Origin: Desulfobaccales bacterium
GTDB lineage: Bacteria; Desulfobacterota; Desulfobaccia; Desulfobaccales; 0-14-0-80-60-11
Assembly (NCBI GenBank): GCA_037481655.1
Contig: JBBFLF010000002.1
Location: 127,856-191,855, forward strand
DNA: 64,000 bases
Reading direction: 5' to 3'
In this document: positions 25,862 through 36,094 of the stretch, piece after piece
Position numbering within the stretch: the stretch's first letter is position 1
Layout of the letters: every line of letters starts with the position of its first letter
Made by a program: the position numbers and the translations under genes
The notes under the pieces: model-generated
Database searches by the model: none
What the model was told of the DNA's origin: nothing
Seen by the model: the letters and a program-made list of their open reading frames with translations, nothing else

Positions 25862-26911
25862 ATGGTGATGACGGCGGATACATTAACCGAGCGGGAGCAA
25901 CGCGTCCTGGCCACCGTGCTCACCCAGTACATTGCCACCGGCGAGCCGGTGGGGTCCCGGGTGGTGGCGAAGCTCTCCGGCCTCAATCTGTCCTCGGCCA
26001 GCATCCGCAGCGTCATGCTGGACCTGGAGGACCGGGGTTACCTGCGCCAGCCCCACACCTCCGCCGGCCGGGTGCCCACCGCCCTGGCCTTCCGCTACTA
26101 TGTGGACCACATCCTGCCGGTCCGGGAGCTGGAGGCCAGCGCCCGCCGGCAGATCCGGGAGGTCTTCAAGCCCGTGGCGGTGGAGCCCCAGGACCTCTTC
26201 CGGCAGGCCTCCCGGGCCCTGTCGGCGGCCACCGGCCACACGGCCCTGGTCCTCACCCCCCGGCCCCGGGCGGTGCACCTGCGCCACATCCAGTTCATCA
26301 GCCTGGGTGGGGACTTTGTCCTGGTGCTTCTGGTCTCCCAGGACCAGCAGGTGCAGACCCGGTTTCTTAGGAGCGGCGTCACCTTCACCCAGGAGCAGCT
26401 GGACCGCTTCAGCCGCTATCTTAACGACCTCTGCCAGAATCTCACTCTGGCAGAGGCCCGGCGCCGCATCCTGGAGGAGATGGCCAAGGACAAGGACCTC
26501 TTCGACAAGATGGTGGCCCAGGCCCTGAACTTAAGCCGCCAGGCCCTGGCGGCGGAGGACCAGGGCGAGCTGATGATCGAGGGCACCAGCCACATCCTGG
26601 ATTATCCGGAGTTCGCCGCCGATGTGGCCAAGATCCGGGCCATCTTCCGGGCCTTTGAGGAGAAACATCACCTCATCGCCCTGCTGGACCAGACCCTGGC
26701 CTCCCAGGGGGTGCAGATCATCATCAGCCCGGACGACAAATTTCCGGAGATGCAGCTCAGCCTGGTGGCCTCGTCGTACTCCCTGGATGACGCGCCGGTG
26801 GGGAGCCTCGGGGTCATCGGCCCCATGCGCATGGATTACGCCCGCATCGTCCCGGTGGTGCGCTACACCGCGGCCCTGGTCACCGACTGGCTGAGAAAGC
26901 ATCACACCTAG
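25862..26911 (+). CDS. hrcA: Heat-inducible transcription repressor HrcA
   Basis: The 349-residue HrcA has the N-terminal winged helix (LTEREQRVLATVLTQYIATG, EPVGSRVVAKLSG, SSASIRSVMLDLEDRGYLRQ) followed by a GAF-like dimerisation domain with SLGVIGPMRMDYARIVPVV near the end. HrcA normally binds CIRCE operators of groE and dnaK and depends on GroEL. It heads the hrcA-grpE-dnaK gene order seen in many bacteria. ATG 25862 and ATG 25868 are both possible starts. The absence of a visible CIRCE upstream means its autoregulation here is not evident. Confidence 0.97.
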   Translation: MVMTADTLTEREQRVLATVLTQYIATGEPVGSRVVAKLSGLNLSSASIRSVMLDLEDRGYLRQPHTSAGRVPTALAFRYYVDHILPVRELEASARRQIREVFKPVAVEPQDLFRQASRALSAATGHTALVLTPRPRAVHLRHIQFISLGGDFVLVLLVSQDQQVQTRFLRSGVTFTQEQLDRFSRYLNDLCQNLTLAEARRRILEEMAKDKDLFDKMVAQALNLSRQALAAEDQGELMIEGTSHILDYPEFAADVAKIRAIFRAFEEKHHLIALLDQTLASQGVQIIISPDDKFPEMQLSLVASSYSLDDAPVGSLGVIGPMRMDYARIVPVVRYTAALVTDWLRKHHT

Positions 26912-26976
26912 ATTCACACCTTCTGCTCTTCAGCCGTTGCATCCATCGCCCGGGATGATTATGGTTTGGGAGGTTT

Positions 26977-27576
26977 ATGCACTCCATGACTGACACCGAT
27001 AAGCGGGAAGAACCGGCCGGGGCCGAGGAGACGGCCCCCGACACCGGCGAGACGCCGGCGGCCGAGCCGGATCTGGACGAGCTGAAACGCCAGCTGGCGG
27101 AAAAGACCAAGGAAGCCCAGGAGTGCCATGACAAGCTCCTGCGCTACGCCGCCGAGCTGGAGAACCTGAAGAAGCGGGCTGAGCGGGAGCGGGCCGAGGT
27201 GGTGCAGTACGCCAACGAGGCGGTCTTCAAGGAGCTCCTGCCGGTCCTGGATAACCTGGAGCGGGCCCTGGAAAACGGCCGCCAGTTCGAGGCGCCCCCA
27301 GGACTGCTGGAGGGCCTGGAGCTGGTGCGCCAGGAGTTTCTTAAGGTGCTGCAGAAATTCGGGGTCACCCCGGTGGAATGCCTGGGCCAGCCCTTCGACC
27401 CGGCCTACCACCACGCGGTCATGGAGGAGGAGGCCCCGGAGCTGGCGGACCAGACCGTTACCAAGGAGCTGCAGCGGGGCTATCTTTATCGGACCCGGCT
27501 CTTGCGCCCCGCCATGGTGGTGGTGGCCCGGAGCAGCAACAAGCCCGCATCCCCGAGTGTTGATATTTCCGCTTAA
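26977..27576 (+). CDS. grpE: Nucleotide exchange factor GrpE
   Basis: This 199-residue co-chaperone releases ADP from DnaK. An acidic, Pro/Thr-rich N-terminus is followed by the long paired helix (LAEKTKEAQECHDKLLRYAA, LENLKKRAERERAEV) and the C-terminal beta domain with QPFDPAYHHAVM and TVTKELQRGYLYRTRLLRPA. It lies between hrcA (65 bases upstream) and dnaK (21 bases downstream), and a GGGAGG site precedes the ATG. Confidence 0.98.
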   Translation: MHSMTDTDKREEPAGAEETAPDTGETPAAEPDLDELKRQLAEKTKEAQECHDKLLRYAAELENLKKRAERERAEVVQYANEAVFKELLPVLDNLERALENGRQFEAPPGLLEGLELVRQEFLKVLQKFGVTPVECLGQPFDPAYHHAVMEEEAPELADQTVTKELQRGYLYRTRLLRPAMVVVARSSNKPASPSVDISA

Positions 27577-27597
27577 GTTTTGCGAGGAGGATAATAC

Positions 27598-29493
<1,896 letters not shown>

Positions 29494-29568
29494 CTTAGGC
29501 ACGCCGGAGAGGGAGGGGTCGGCCTTTCCCTCTCGCCTGCCCACCCTCACATGTGGGGAGCCCATCTC

Positions 29569-29607
29569 AGGGGAGGACGGGGGCCGCTGGTCTCCCGGCC
29601 CTCCCCT
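29569..29607. repeat. REP-like palindromic intergenic element, copy 4
   Basis: The arms AGGGGAGGACGGGGGCC and GGCCCTCCCCT flank GCTGGTCTCCC. A second smaller palindrome (GAGAGGGAGG...CCCTCTC) is at about 29509-29535. Both lie between dnaK and the lipoprotein gene. Confidence 0.55.
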
Positions 29608-29625
29608 CACTATTCTGTGTGCACT

Positions 29626-31464
29626 ATGATGAGACGCTGGCCATATCTTCTGCTGGTGGGGCTGCTGCTGGCGGGCTGTGTCACTCCCCCGCCGGTGGTG
29701 GTGCAGCCCCAGATCCAGGTGGGGGCCCGCCGCCCGGCCGCCGGCCCCGAGGCGGCGGGGGAGGAGCTCTTCCACCAGGCCGAGGCCGCCTACCGCCGCC
29801 AGGACTACGAGCAGGCCCTCCGGGACTACCGTACCTATCTCAGCCGGCATCCCCAGGGCCCCCAGGCCTTCCGGGCCCGGCTCCGGGAGGCGGAGCTCAC
29901 CGGACTTCTGGGCGACTGGGCCGGCGCCGTGAGCCGCTATGAGACCTTGTTGGCCCAGAACCCGGACCTGGACCAGAGCCGGGAGATCCGCTACGGCCTG
30001 GGGCGGGCCTATTTCAAGCTGGGGCAATACACCCGGGCTTTGCAGATCCTGGAGCCCCTGACCGCCGCCGACCTGCCGGTGGCCCTGCGCTTCTCCACCA
30101 ATGCCCTCCTGGCGGAGATCGCTCTGAAGCAGGGGCAGGTGGAGCCCGCCTTTGTGCGGCTGCGCCTGGCGCACCAGGACCTGGCCGCCGGTGATGCGGA
30201 GTGGTTTGAGTTTTTGAAGAAACGTCTCCTGGAGCAGGCCACGCCCGGCGATCTGGAGCGCCTGGCCAACCTCTACCGGGACACCCCCTTAAGCGCCGCC
30301 CTCTTAGCCCGGCTGGCGGAGAATGCCCGACGGGCCGGGCGCATTGAGGAGGCCCGGCGCTGGCTCACCCTGCTCACAGAGCGCTATCCCGGCACCCCCG
30401 AGGCCCAGGCGGCGCAACAGCTCCTCACCCCGGCCCGGCCCCGGGTGGGGGCGGTGATTCCCCTCACGGGGGAGCTGGCGGAGCCGGGGCAGCGTCTGAA
30501 GCGGGGTCTGGAGCTGGCCCTTCAGGGGGGGCCGGTGGAGGTAGTGTTTCAGGAGGCTGGCAGCGCGGGAGCCGCCCAGGCGGTAAGCGCCCTGGCCCGC
30601 CAGCCTCACATCATGTTGGTGACCGGATTCTTTTCCTCGGCGGAGGCCCCGGAGGCCGCCCGGGCCGCCCAGGAGGCGGGGGTGCCGCTTGTGGCCCTGA
30701 CCCAGCGGGCCGAGGTGACCGAGGCCGGTACTTGGGTCTTCCAGGCTTTCCTGACCCCCCAGCGCCAGGTCCAGGAGCTGGTGCGCTACGGCCTGGCCCG
30801 GGGCTGGCGCCGCTATGCCATCCTGGCCCCGGAGTCGGCCTACGGCCGCACCTTCGCCCGGCTGTTTCAGGAGGAACTGGGGAAACAGGGCGGCGAGGTG
30901 GCGGTGCAGGAGACCTACCCCCCCGGGAGTCGGGACTTCACCCTGGCCCTGTCGCCTCTTTTGGCCAACTTTCCGGAATCAGAAGGGGAGGCCCGGCCCT
31001 TTGACGCCTGGTTTGTCCCGGATGATGCCGCCACCTTGGCTGCTTTGCTGAGCCAGGTCTCTGACCACCCGCTGCGCCGTGTCCCTCTGTTGAGCACCAA
31101 TCTGGCCCACCCCGGCGAGGGGGCTCAGGCCCGGCAACTGGAAGGGGTCATCTTCCCGGAGGGCTTTTTCTCAGGCGACCCGGACCCGGCGGTGCAGGAG
31201 TTCATCCGCGCCTATCAGCAGCGCTACGGCACTGCCCCAGATTATTTTGCCGCCCAGGGGTATCTGGCCGGCAGGCTTTTCACCCAGTTGGCGGCCGCCG
31301 GTCCCTCAAGCCGGGAGGAGGTGGCAAGGTGGCTGCTGGCTTTCCGGGGCGCACCCCAGGTGCCGTGGCTCAAGGGCTTCAGCCCCTCTCGCCAGGCGGA
31401 GCTCACGGTTTATCTCCTCACCCCCAAGGGCGGCCGGGTGGTGCCGGTGGAACTGGCCCCTTAA
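29626..31464 (+). CDS. Outer-membrane lipoprotein, LpoA-like (TPR plus periplasmic-binding-fold)
   Basis: From ATG 29626 (an adjacent ATG at 29629 is equally possible) the product has 612 residues. The N-terminus [20 protein letters not shown] is a lipoprotein signal with lipobox LLAGC. Residues 40-265 form TPR-like helices ([20 protein letters not shown] and similar). Residues 270-612 form a type-1 periplasmic-binding-protein fold beginning [20 protein letters not shown], as in the LpoA activator of penicillin-binding protein 1A. By analogy it would sit in the outer membrane and stimulate peptidoglycan synthesis. Such proteins are often labelled ABC-transporter substrate-binding proteins, but there are no transporter genes nearby. 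Its stop overlaps the stop of the convergent LysR gene. Confidence 0.85.
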   Translation: MMRRWPYLLLVGLLLAGCVTPPPVVVQPQIQVGARRPAAGPEAAGEELFHQAEAAYRRQDYEQALRDYRTYLSRHPQGPQAFRARLREAELTGLLGDWAGAVSRYETLLAQNPDLDQSREIRYGLGRAYFKLGQYTRALQILEPLTAADLPVALRFSTNALLAEIALKQGQVEPAFVRLRLAHQDLAAGDAEWFEFLKKRLLEQATPGDLERLANLYRDTPLSAALLARLAENARRAGRIEEARRWLTLLTERYPGTPEAQAAQQLLTPARPRVGAVIPLTGELAEPGQRLKRGLELALQGGPVEVVFQEAGSAGAAQAVSALARQPHIMLVTGFFSSAEAPEAARAAQEAGVPLVALTQRAEVTEAGTWVFQAFLTPQRQVQELVRYGLARGWRRYAILAPESAYGRTFARLFQEELGKQGGEVAVQETYPPGSRDFTLALSPLLANFPESEGEARPFDAWFVPDDAATLAALLSQVSDHPLRRVPLLSTNLAHPGEGAQARQLEGVIFPEGFFSGDPDPAVQEFIRAYQQRYGTAPDYFAAQGYLAGRLFTQLAAAGPSSREEVARWLLAFRGAPQVPWLKGFSPSRQAELTVYLLTPKGGRVVPVELAP

Positions 31465-32378
31465 ACCTTAAGGTCTGGCTCGGGGGCGGTGGCCGCACTT
31501 CGGCCCAGCAGAGTCAGAAACTCCCGCCCATAACCTGTTGACTCCCGGTCTCGGCGCCGGACCACCGCCAGATGGTCGGGGGGGAAATAGTGGCCCAAGG
31601 GTAACAAGACCAACCGCCTCCTGGTTACGTCAAGGTTTTCCGCCCAGGTGGCGAAGGAAATTCCCAGGCCCATTTCCACATACTGAGCGCTGAGCTCCAC
31701 GTTGGAAGACTCCATCACCACGTGATAAGAGAGACCCTCCCGTTTCAGCAGGGTTTCGATGTCCGGGTCTCCGGTGATTTTCGGCCCCGGGGGCGGGAGG
31801 ATCAGGGGAAAGCGAACCATCTCCTCCCAGGTGGGTTGGGGAATGCCGGTCAGGGGATGGTCGGGGGGAACCATGAGACACGTCTGCACCTTCAGCCATC
31901 CGCAGGCCGCCAGGTCCCGAGGCACCGCGGACTCCCGGGCAAATCCCAGCTCCACTTCCCGATTGCGCACCAGGTCAAAGACTGCGGCCTGGGGCCGGTC
32001 CAGGATAGTGAGACGCACATGGGGAAATCTCTCGGAAAATTCCTTAAGCGGCCGCCCCAGGAGATGATACAGGGTGGTAAAAGGCGCAGCCAACTTGAGG
32101 CGGCCATGGGGGATCCCTCGGAGAGCCGCCACCTCCGCCCGCAGGCGCTCATAATGCTCCAGGGTCTTTTCGGCGAAGTCCAGGAGCAGCTCGCCTGCGG
32201 GGGTGAGAACCACCCGGCGCCGGCCCAGGCGCTCCACCAACGGGGTGCCCAATTCCGCTTCCAGGGCTTTGAGCTGCTGACTGAGGGCGGACTGGGTCCG
32301 GAAAGTGGCTTCGGCGGCTTTGGTGAAACTTCCCAGGCGGGCCAGCTGGCAGAATCCCAGGAGCTGCTGCCATTCCAT
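31461..32378 (-). CDS. LysR-family transcriptional regulator
   Basis: This 305-residue regulator has the LysR winged helix-turn-helix at residues 1-60 (LLGFCQLARLGSFTKAAEAT, SALSQQLKALEAELGTPLVE) and a two-lobed effector domain from about residue 90 (HGRLKLAAPFTTLYHLLGRP). The effector half resembles regulators of the CysB/CbbR side of the family, but no ligand can be named. It is divergent from the FlK-like thioesterase gene with a 93-base AT-rich gap, the classical layout for LysR control of its neighbour. The gene ends with TAA inside a TTAA shared with the stop of the convergent lipoprotein gene. Confidence 0.92.
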   Translation of the reverse strand: MEWQQLLGFCQLARLGSFTKAAEATFRTQSALSQQLKALEAELGTPLVERLGRRRVVLTPAGELLLDFAEKTLEHYERLRAEVAALRGIPHGRLKLAAPFTTLYHLLGRPLKEFSERFPHVRLTILDRPQAAVFDLVRNREVELGFARESAVPRDLAACGWLKVQTCLMVPPDHPLTGIPQPTWEEMVRFPLILPPPGPKITGDPDIETLLKREGLSYHVVMESSNVELSAQYVEMGLGISFATWAENLDVTRRRLVLLPLGHYFPPDHLAVVRRRDRESTGYGREFLTLLGRSAATAPEPDLKV

Positions 32379-32471
32379 ATTACCCTTTCTTATTTTCTTA
32401 TTTAATTTAATTAATTTTACTTATAATTAGCCGGCCGGGTAAATTCAAGAAAAAAGTAAGGGGGTTGCTCC
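32379..32471. promoter_or_regulatory. Divergent LysR / thioesterase control region
   Basis: The 93-base gap is far more AT-rich than its surroundings. TATAAT at 32422-32427 could be the -10 of the rightward operon, but the -35 region (TTATTT) is poor, as expected for an activator-dependent promoter. TTAATTTAATTAA-type short inverted repeats at 32402-32415 could be part of a LysR T-N11-A operator. Confidence 0.55.
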
Positions 32472-32912
32472 ATGAAAGCCAGCCTCAAACCCGGCCTTTC
32501 CTTTGAATTTGCCTTTCCCGTCCCCGAAGAGTACACCGTGCCCCATCTCCTACCTGAGGCCCCGGAGTTTCAGGCCATGCCCCGCGTTTTGGCCTCCGGC
32601 TTCATGGTGGGCCTCATCGAACTGGCCTGCATCAAGGCCGTCAATCCCCATTTGGACTGGCCGACGGAGCAGACCGTGGGCATCGGTTTTCACCTGGACC
32701 ACACCGCAGCCACGCCACCGGGGCTCACTGTGCGGATTCGGGGCACCCTGACGCGGGTAGAGGGGCGTAAACTCACCTTCGCAGTGGCGGCCGACGACGG
32801 GGTTGACAAAATATCTGAGGGAACCCATGATAGGTTCGTTATCCAGGCGGAGAGATTCTCCCGGAAGGCCGCCGACAAACTGCATCGGGCGAAAAGATAT
32901 TTTGAACCATGA
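32472..32912 (+). CDS. FlK-like acyl-CoA thioesterase (hot-dog fold)
   Basis: The 146-residue protein is strongly similar, from memory of the family, to fluoroacetyl-CoA thioesterase FlK of Streptomyces cattleya over most of its length: PEFQAMPRVLASGFMVGLIE, DHTAATPPGLTV, DDGVDKISEGTHDRFVI. FlK uses Thr42, Glu50 and His76. Here the matching positions are Ser42, Glu50 and His77. The gating Phe36 of FlK is Met36. It should hydrolyse a short-chain acyl-CoA in the cytoplasm; whether fluoroacetyl-CoA is the substrate is unknown. It is divergent from a LysR gene and overlaps the P1-peptidase gene by ATGA, suggesting a regulated two-gene operon. Confidence 0.88.
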   Translation: MKASLKPGLSFEFAFPVPEEYTVPHLLPEAPEFQAMPRVLASGFMVGLIELACIKAVNPHLDWPTEQTVGIGFHLDHTAATPPGLTVRIRGTLTRVEGRKLTFAVAADDGVDKISEGTHDRFVIQAERFSRKAADKLHRAKRYFEP

Positions 32913-33871
32913 TCACCCGGGTGCCCGGCTTTGCCCTGGGCCATGCCAGTGACTACAAGAACCTCACCGGTGTGACGGTGGTGCTATGTCCGCCGCACAC
33001 CGTGGGGAGCGTGGACATCCGGGGCTCCGCCGCCGGCACCCGCCAGCTGGATGCCCTCCTGGGCCTGCACGTGGTCAATGAGATCCACGCCGTCTGCATC
33101 GCCGGCGGGAGCGCCTTCGGCCTGGACGCCGCCGGCGGGGTGATGGAATTCCTGGAGGAGCGGGGCCGGGGCTTTGATGTGGCCATCACCCGGGTGCCCA
33201 TCGTGCCCACCGCGGTGATCTACGACCTCTCCCTGGGCAACTGCCGGGTGCGGCCCGATCGGGCCATGGGGTTGAGCGCCTGTCTGGCGGCCAGAAGCGA
33301 CCCTCAGGGCGACGGCAGCGTGGGCGCAGGGACCGGCGCCAGCGTGGGCAAGCTCTTCGGCATCCGCCAGGCCACCAAGGGCGGCTTGGGGACGGCGCAT
33401 CTGAGCGGCCCGGAGGGGCTGCAGGTGGGGGCCCTGGCGGTGGTCAACGCCTTCGGGGACGTGGTGGACCCGGAGACCGGGGAGATTGTGGCTGGCGCCC
33501 GCACCGGCCCGGAGAGCCGGGAGTTTGCCGACAGCGCCCGCCATATCCGCCGGGGCGTGGTGCGCCAGCGCTTCGGGGAGCCCAACACCACCGTGGGGGT
33601 GGTGGCCACCAACGCCCGCCTTACTCGGGAAGAGGCCCAAAAAATCGCCCAGATGGGCCACAATGCCCTGGCCCGCTGCATCCGGCCGGTGCACACCCTC
33701 TTTGACGGCGACATCATCTTTGTGCTCGCCCATCCCGAGGTCCGGGCGGACCTGCATGTGGTGGGGCTTTTGGCCCAGGCGGCCCTGGAGGCGGCCATCC
33801 TCTCGGCGGTGAAAAGCGCCCACGGTCTGGGGGTGCTGCCTGCCTGGCAGGAGCTTCAAGGGGGCGCCTGA
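32909..33871 (+). CDS. P1-family peptidase (S58/NylC-like, autoprocessing N-terminal nucleophile hydrolase)
   Basis: The 320-residue protein matches the DmpA/NylC-type family. Family landmarks include GVTVVLCPPHTVGSVDIRGS, CIAGGSAFGLDAAGGVMEFL, GTGASVGKLFGI, and EPNTTVGVVATNARLT. By analogy with NylC the precursor cleaves itself between Asn226 and Thr227, freeing Thr227 as the nucleophile. Such enzymes release N-terminal amino acids from peptides or cleave amides, in the cytoplasm as there is no signal peptide. It is translationally coupled to the FlK-like thioesterase, so both may act on one compound; that link is inferred from context only. Confidence 0.9.
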   Translation: MITRVPGFALGHASDYKNLTGVTVVLCPPHTVGSVDIRGSAAGTRQLDALLGLHVVNEIHAVCIAGGSAFGLDAAGGVMEFLEERGRGFDVAITRVPIVPTAVIYDLSLGNCRVRPDRAMGLSACLAARSDPQGDGSVGAGTGASVGKLFGIRQATKGGLGTAHLSGPEGLQVGALAVVNAFGDVVDPETGEIVAGARTGPESREFADSARHIRRGVVRQRFGEPNTTVGVVATNARLTREEAQKIAQMGHNALARCIRPVHTLFDGDIIFVLAHPEVRADLHVVGLLAQAALEAAILSAVKSAHGLGVLPAWQELQGGA

Positions 33872-33987
33872 CGGCACAGGGAAGGCCGGGAAATCATCGT
33901 CTCGCCCGGCGCCGGATGGGAGGGTCCTCAGGAAGACGAGAGAAGGTCCTGATTTCCCGCGCCTGAACACCTTGAGGTCATCCTGAC

Positions 33988-34671
33988 ATGCCCCTGATTG
34001 ACCCGGAGCTCATCGTCTTTGACCTGGACGGCACCCTGGCGGCCACGGTGCCGGACATCGCCGCGGCCCTCAACCATGCCCTGGCGGCGGTGGGGCTTCC
34101 CGCCTACCCCGAGGCGGCGGTGGCCGAGATGATCGGCGGCGGCGAGGAGACCTTTCTCCGCCGGGCCCTGGGGCCGGACCACCAGGACCTCTATCCCGAG
34201 GTGCGCCGCCGGTATCTGGACTACTACGCCGCTCACCTGGTGGAGGCGACCCGCCTCTATCCCGGGGTCCAGGAGACCCTGGCGGCCCTTACGCCCCGGA
34301 AGCTGGCGGTGCTGTCCAACAAGCTGGCGGTCCTCACCCAGGGGATCGTGACGCAACTGGGGCTGGGCCCGTTTTTCCAGGCGGTCAGGGGCGGGGATAG
34401 CTATGGAGTCCTGAAGCCGGACCCTCGGGGCCTGATGGCCCTCATCCGGGATCTTAAGGCCCGGCCGGAGCGCACCCTCATGGTGGGGGACAAGCCCGCG
34501 GATGTGCTGGCGGGCAAGGGCGCGGGCACGGCCACGGTGGCGGTCACCTACGGCTACGGCGAGCCGGCCCGGCTGGCGGCGGCGGGGCCGGAGGCTCTCA
34601 TCGGCGAGTTTTCCCAGCTCTTGGAGCTGGTCGGCGGCGCTCCCGGCGGCAATGCCCCACATAACGATTAA
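33988..34671 (+). CDS. HAD hydrolase, phosphoglycolate phosphatase type
   Basis: The 227-residue protein is a HAD subfamily IA phosphatase. Motif I is LIVFDLDGTLAATVPDI with nucleophile Asp and a helical cap at residues 20-90, motif II is LAVLSNKL, and the motif III and IV region shows VLKPDPRGL and TLMVGDKPADVLAGKGAG. Gph-type enzymes remove phosphate from 2-phosphoglycolate formed during DNA repair, but pyrophosphatase PpaX and other HADs look alike. It lies 116 bases after the P1-peptidase gene and upstream of a tRNA gene transcribed from its own promoter. Confidence 0.88.
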   Translation: MPLIDPELIVFDLDGTLAATVPDIAAALNHALAAVGLPAYPEAAVAEMIGGGEETFLRRALGPDHQDLYPEVRRRYLDYYAAHLVEATRLYPGVQETLAALTPRKLAVLSNKLAVLTQGIVTQLGLGPFFQAVRGGDSYGVLKPDPRGLMALIRDLKARPERTLMVGDKPADVLAGKGAGTATVAVTYGYGEPARLAAAGPEALIGEFSQLLELVGGAPGGNAPHND

Positions 34672-34769
34672 CACCTTCCGGGGTCAAGGGGTCTCATAGC
34701 CAAAGAGCGCACCCCAGTCCAACTCCCGGATTGACCCTCTCGCAGCCGGAGTGCGGCGGGAATTTTCGT

Positions 34770-34801
34770 TTGACAGCGGGCCGGAGGGGGGAATATATAA
34801 T
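34770..34801 (+). promoter_or_regulatory. Promoter of the tRNA-Met gene
   Basis: TTGACA (34770-34775) is followed after 18 bases by TATATA (34794-34799), overlapping TATAAT (34796-34801). The tRNA begins about 10 bases after the -10 element. Confidence 0.8.
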
Positions 34802-34810
34802 AGGGGGAAT

Positions 34811-34887
34811 GGCGGTGTAGCTCAGCTGGTTAGAGCATGCGGCTCATATCCGCAGTGTCCGGGGTTCGAATCCCTGCACCGCCACCA
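34811..34887 (+). tRNA. tRNA-Met (anticodon CAT), elongator-like
   Basis: The 77-base gene folds as a cloverleaf: acceptor stem GGCGGTG with CACCGCC, D arm GCTCAGCTGGTTAGAGC, anticodon stem TGCGG with CCGCA around CTCATAT (anticodon CAT at 34845-34847), T arm with GGTTCGAATCC, and an encoded CCA end. The first base pairs normally (G-C), unlike the mismatched end of initiator tRNA, so it is an elongator. A tRNA-Ile2 with a modified CAT anticodon cannot be fully excluded. Confidence 0.93.
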
Positions 34888-34915
34888 CTTATTATTTTTT
34901 TGGAGGATGGGCCTT

Positions 34916-35167
34916 ATGAAAAAGCTGTTGACCTGGGTTGTGGGGGGAGCCTTTCTTTTGAGCCTGCCTGCCATGGGGCTGGCCCAGAAGGAAGAGAAAA
35001 CGGCGCCGCCGGCACCGGCGCCCGCAGTGGAATCCCAGGCTCCGAAAGAATGGAGTGCCCCTACCGAAAAGACGCAGAAGAAGGAAACCACCAAGAAGTC
35101 GAAGAAAGCCAAATCCAAGGCCAAGAAGAGCAAGAAGGCCAAGAAGCCGGAGCAGCCGGCCTCTTAA
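34916..35167 (+). CDS. Small exported protein with Lys-rich tail
   Basis: This 83-residue product starts nine bases after TGGAGG and 28 bases after the tRNA. It has a signal peptide (MKKLLTWVVGGAFLLSLPAM, likely cut after GLA), a Pro/Ala-rich stretch and then a very basic tail of repeated Lys-Lys-Ala/Ser units (residues 57-76). No family is recognised. After export it would be highly cationic in the periplasm and could bind lipopolysaccharide, peptidoglycan or nucleic acid, which is speculation. The next gene has the same design. Confidence 0.7.
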   Translation: MKKLLTWVVGGAFLLSLPAMGLAQKEEKTAPPAPAPAVESQAPKEWSAPTEKTQKKETTKKSKKAKSKAKKSKKAKKPEQPAS

Positions 35168-35328
35168 GCTGAGAAGCGCATCATTCCAGGGTCTCATGCC
35201 GGGGTGCCAGGTGGTGCAACTGGCATCCCACCCCCCGGATTTCTCCACACGGGGGAGAGGGGAAAGCGGGGGAGCGCACTTTTCCCCGCCTGCAAGATTG
35301 AGCACTTAATCCCATACAGGAATCGGCC

Positions 35329-35679
35329 ATGAAGCGACTGGGAGAACTTGCCCTCACCGGCCTGCTCTGTCTGGCCCTGACTCCTCCCCTCCTGGCACAG
35401 CAGGAGGCGCCACCCCCCGCCATTCCGCCCATCCTGGAAGGCAACCGGCCCCTGGCCTATCCGGAGAGCAAGCATCCGGAAGGGCCGGTGGCCGAAGCGG
35501 AGAAGCCCGCCACTGCCACCCCTAAGGCGAAATCCGACCGCAAGACCCGCCAAGCATCAGCAGTGAGCAAAAAGAAGAAGGGCAAAGGCAGTGCGGTGGC
35601 GGGGAAAAAGAAATCCCCCAAAAGCGGCCGCAAGAAAGGGGTGGCCACCACCCGGGGGGCGTCGGCCCGGAACACCTGA
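35329..35679 (+). CDS. Small exported protein with Lys/Arg-rich tail
   Basis: The 116-residue product starts with a clear signal peptide, MKRLGELALTGLLCLALTPP ending LLAQ, then a Pro-rich segment (PPPAIPPILEGNRPL) and a basic C-terminal half with KKKKGKGSAVAGKKKSPKSG. It has the same architecture as the preceding small gene, but little sequence identity beyond composition. Function is unknown. It is separated from the preceding gene by 161 bases, which contain a GC-rich imperfect palindrome near 35225-35290. Confidence 0.7.
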   Translation: MKRLGELALTGLLCLALTPPLLAQQEAPPPAIPPILEGNRPLAYPESKHPEGPVAEAEKPATATPKAKSDRKTRQASAVSKKKKGKGSAVAGKKKSPKSGRKKGVATTRGASARNT

Positions 35680-35710
35680 GCCGGCCCCTCCCCTCGGAAA
35701 GGAGATGAAC

Positions 35711-36094
35711 ATGCGCAGGCTGAGCAAACTAGTGGGTGCGGCAATGGTGCTGGTGCTGCTGGCGGCTCTCCCGGTGGCGGCCCAAGGCAAGCCGGAGCTC
35801 TGGAACGGCAGCCATTGGCAGACCATGTCCCCGGAACTCAAGGTGGCTTACATCAAGGGCATCGGCAACATGGCGGACTTTGAGGTGGCCGCCGGCGGCG
35901 CCGGCCGGGGCCCGTGCATCTCCCAGGCCTTTGTGGATGAGCTGAAGCGGCTGACCATCAACCAGATCATCCAGGAAGTGGACAAGTTTTATCAGGAAAA
36001 TCCCGACAAACGCGCCATGCCGGTGATTGAGGTGGTGCTCCGGCGCTGCACCAAGCTCTGCCCGCCGGAAACCCCGGCCAAGCCCGCCAAATGA
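35711..36094 (+). CDS. Small exported protein, pair member 1 (Rap1a/Tai-like pattern)
   Basis: From the ATG seven bases after AAAGGAG the product has 127 residues. MRRLSKLVGAAMVLVLLAAL ending PVAAQG is a signal peptide. The mature part has LWNGSHWQTMSPELKVAYIK, a cysteine in GPCISQAF, and IIQEVDKFYQENPDKRAMPV followed by LRRCTKLC. The short helical pattern with YIKGIGNMAD and a C-terminal VxxxL-ENP segment recalls the Rap1a/Tai immunity and related small periplasmic proteins, but this is a loose resemblance. It overlaps its paralogue, the next gene, by ATGA. An adjacent ATG two codons earlier is less well spaced. Confidence 0.7.
   Translation: MRRLSKLVGAAMVLVLLAALPVAAQGKPELWNGSHWQTMSPELKVAYIKGIGNMADFEVAAGGAGRGPCISQAFVDELKRLTINQIIQEVDKFYQENPDKRAMPVIEVVLRRCTKLCPPETPAKPAK

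Noticed and set aside
32379-32471. Fluoride riboswitch or crcB-type gene near the FlK-like gene
   Set aside because: The intergenic sequence is AT-rich without the fluoride aptamer consensus, and no fluoride exporter gene is nearby, so fluoroacetate resistance is not supported by context.
34811-34887. Initiator tRNA-fMet
   Set aside because: The first acceptor base pair is intact (G-C) and the anticodon stem lacks three consecutive G-C pairs ending in the loop that mark initiators. Elongator type fits better.
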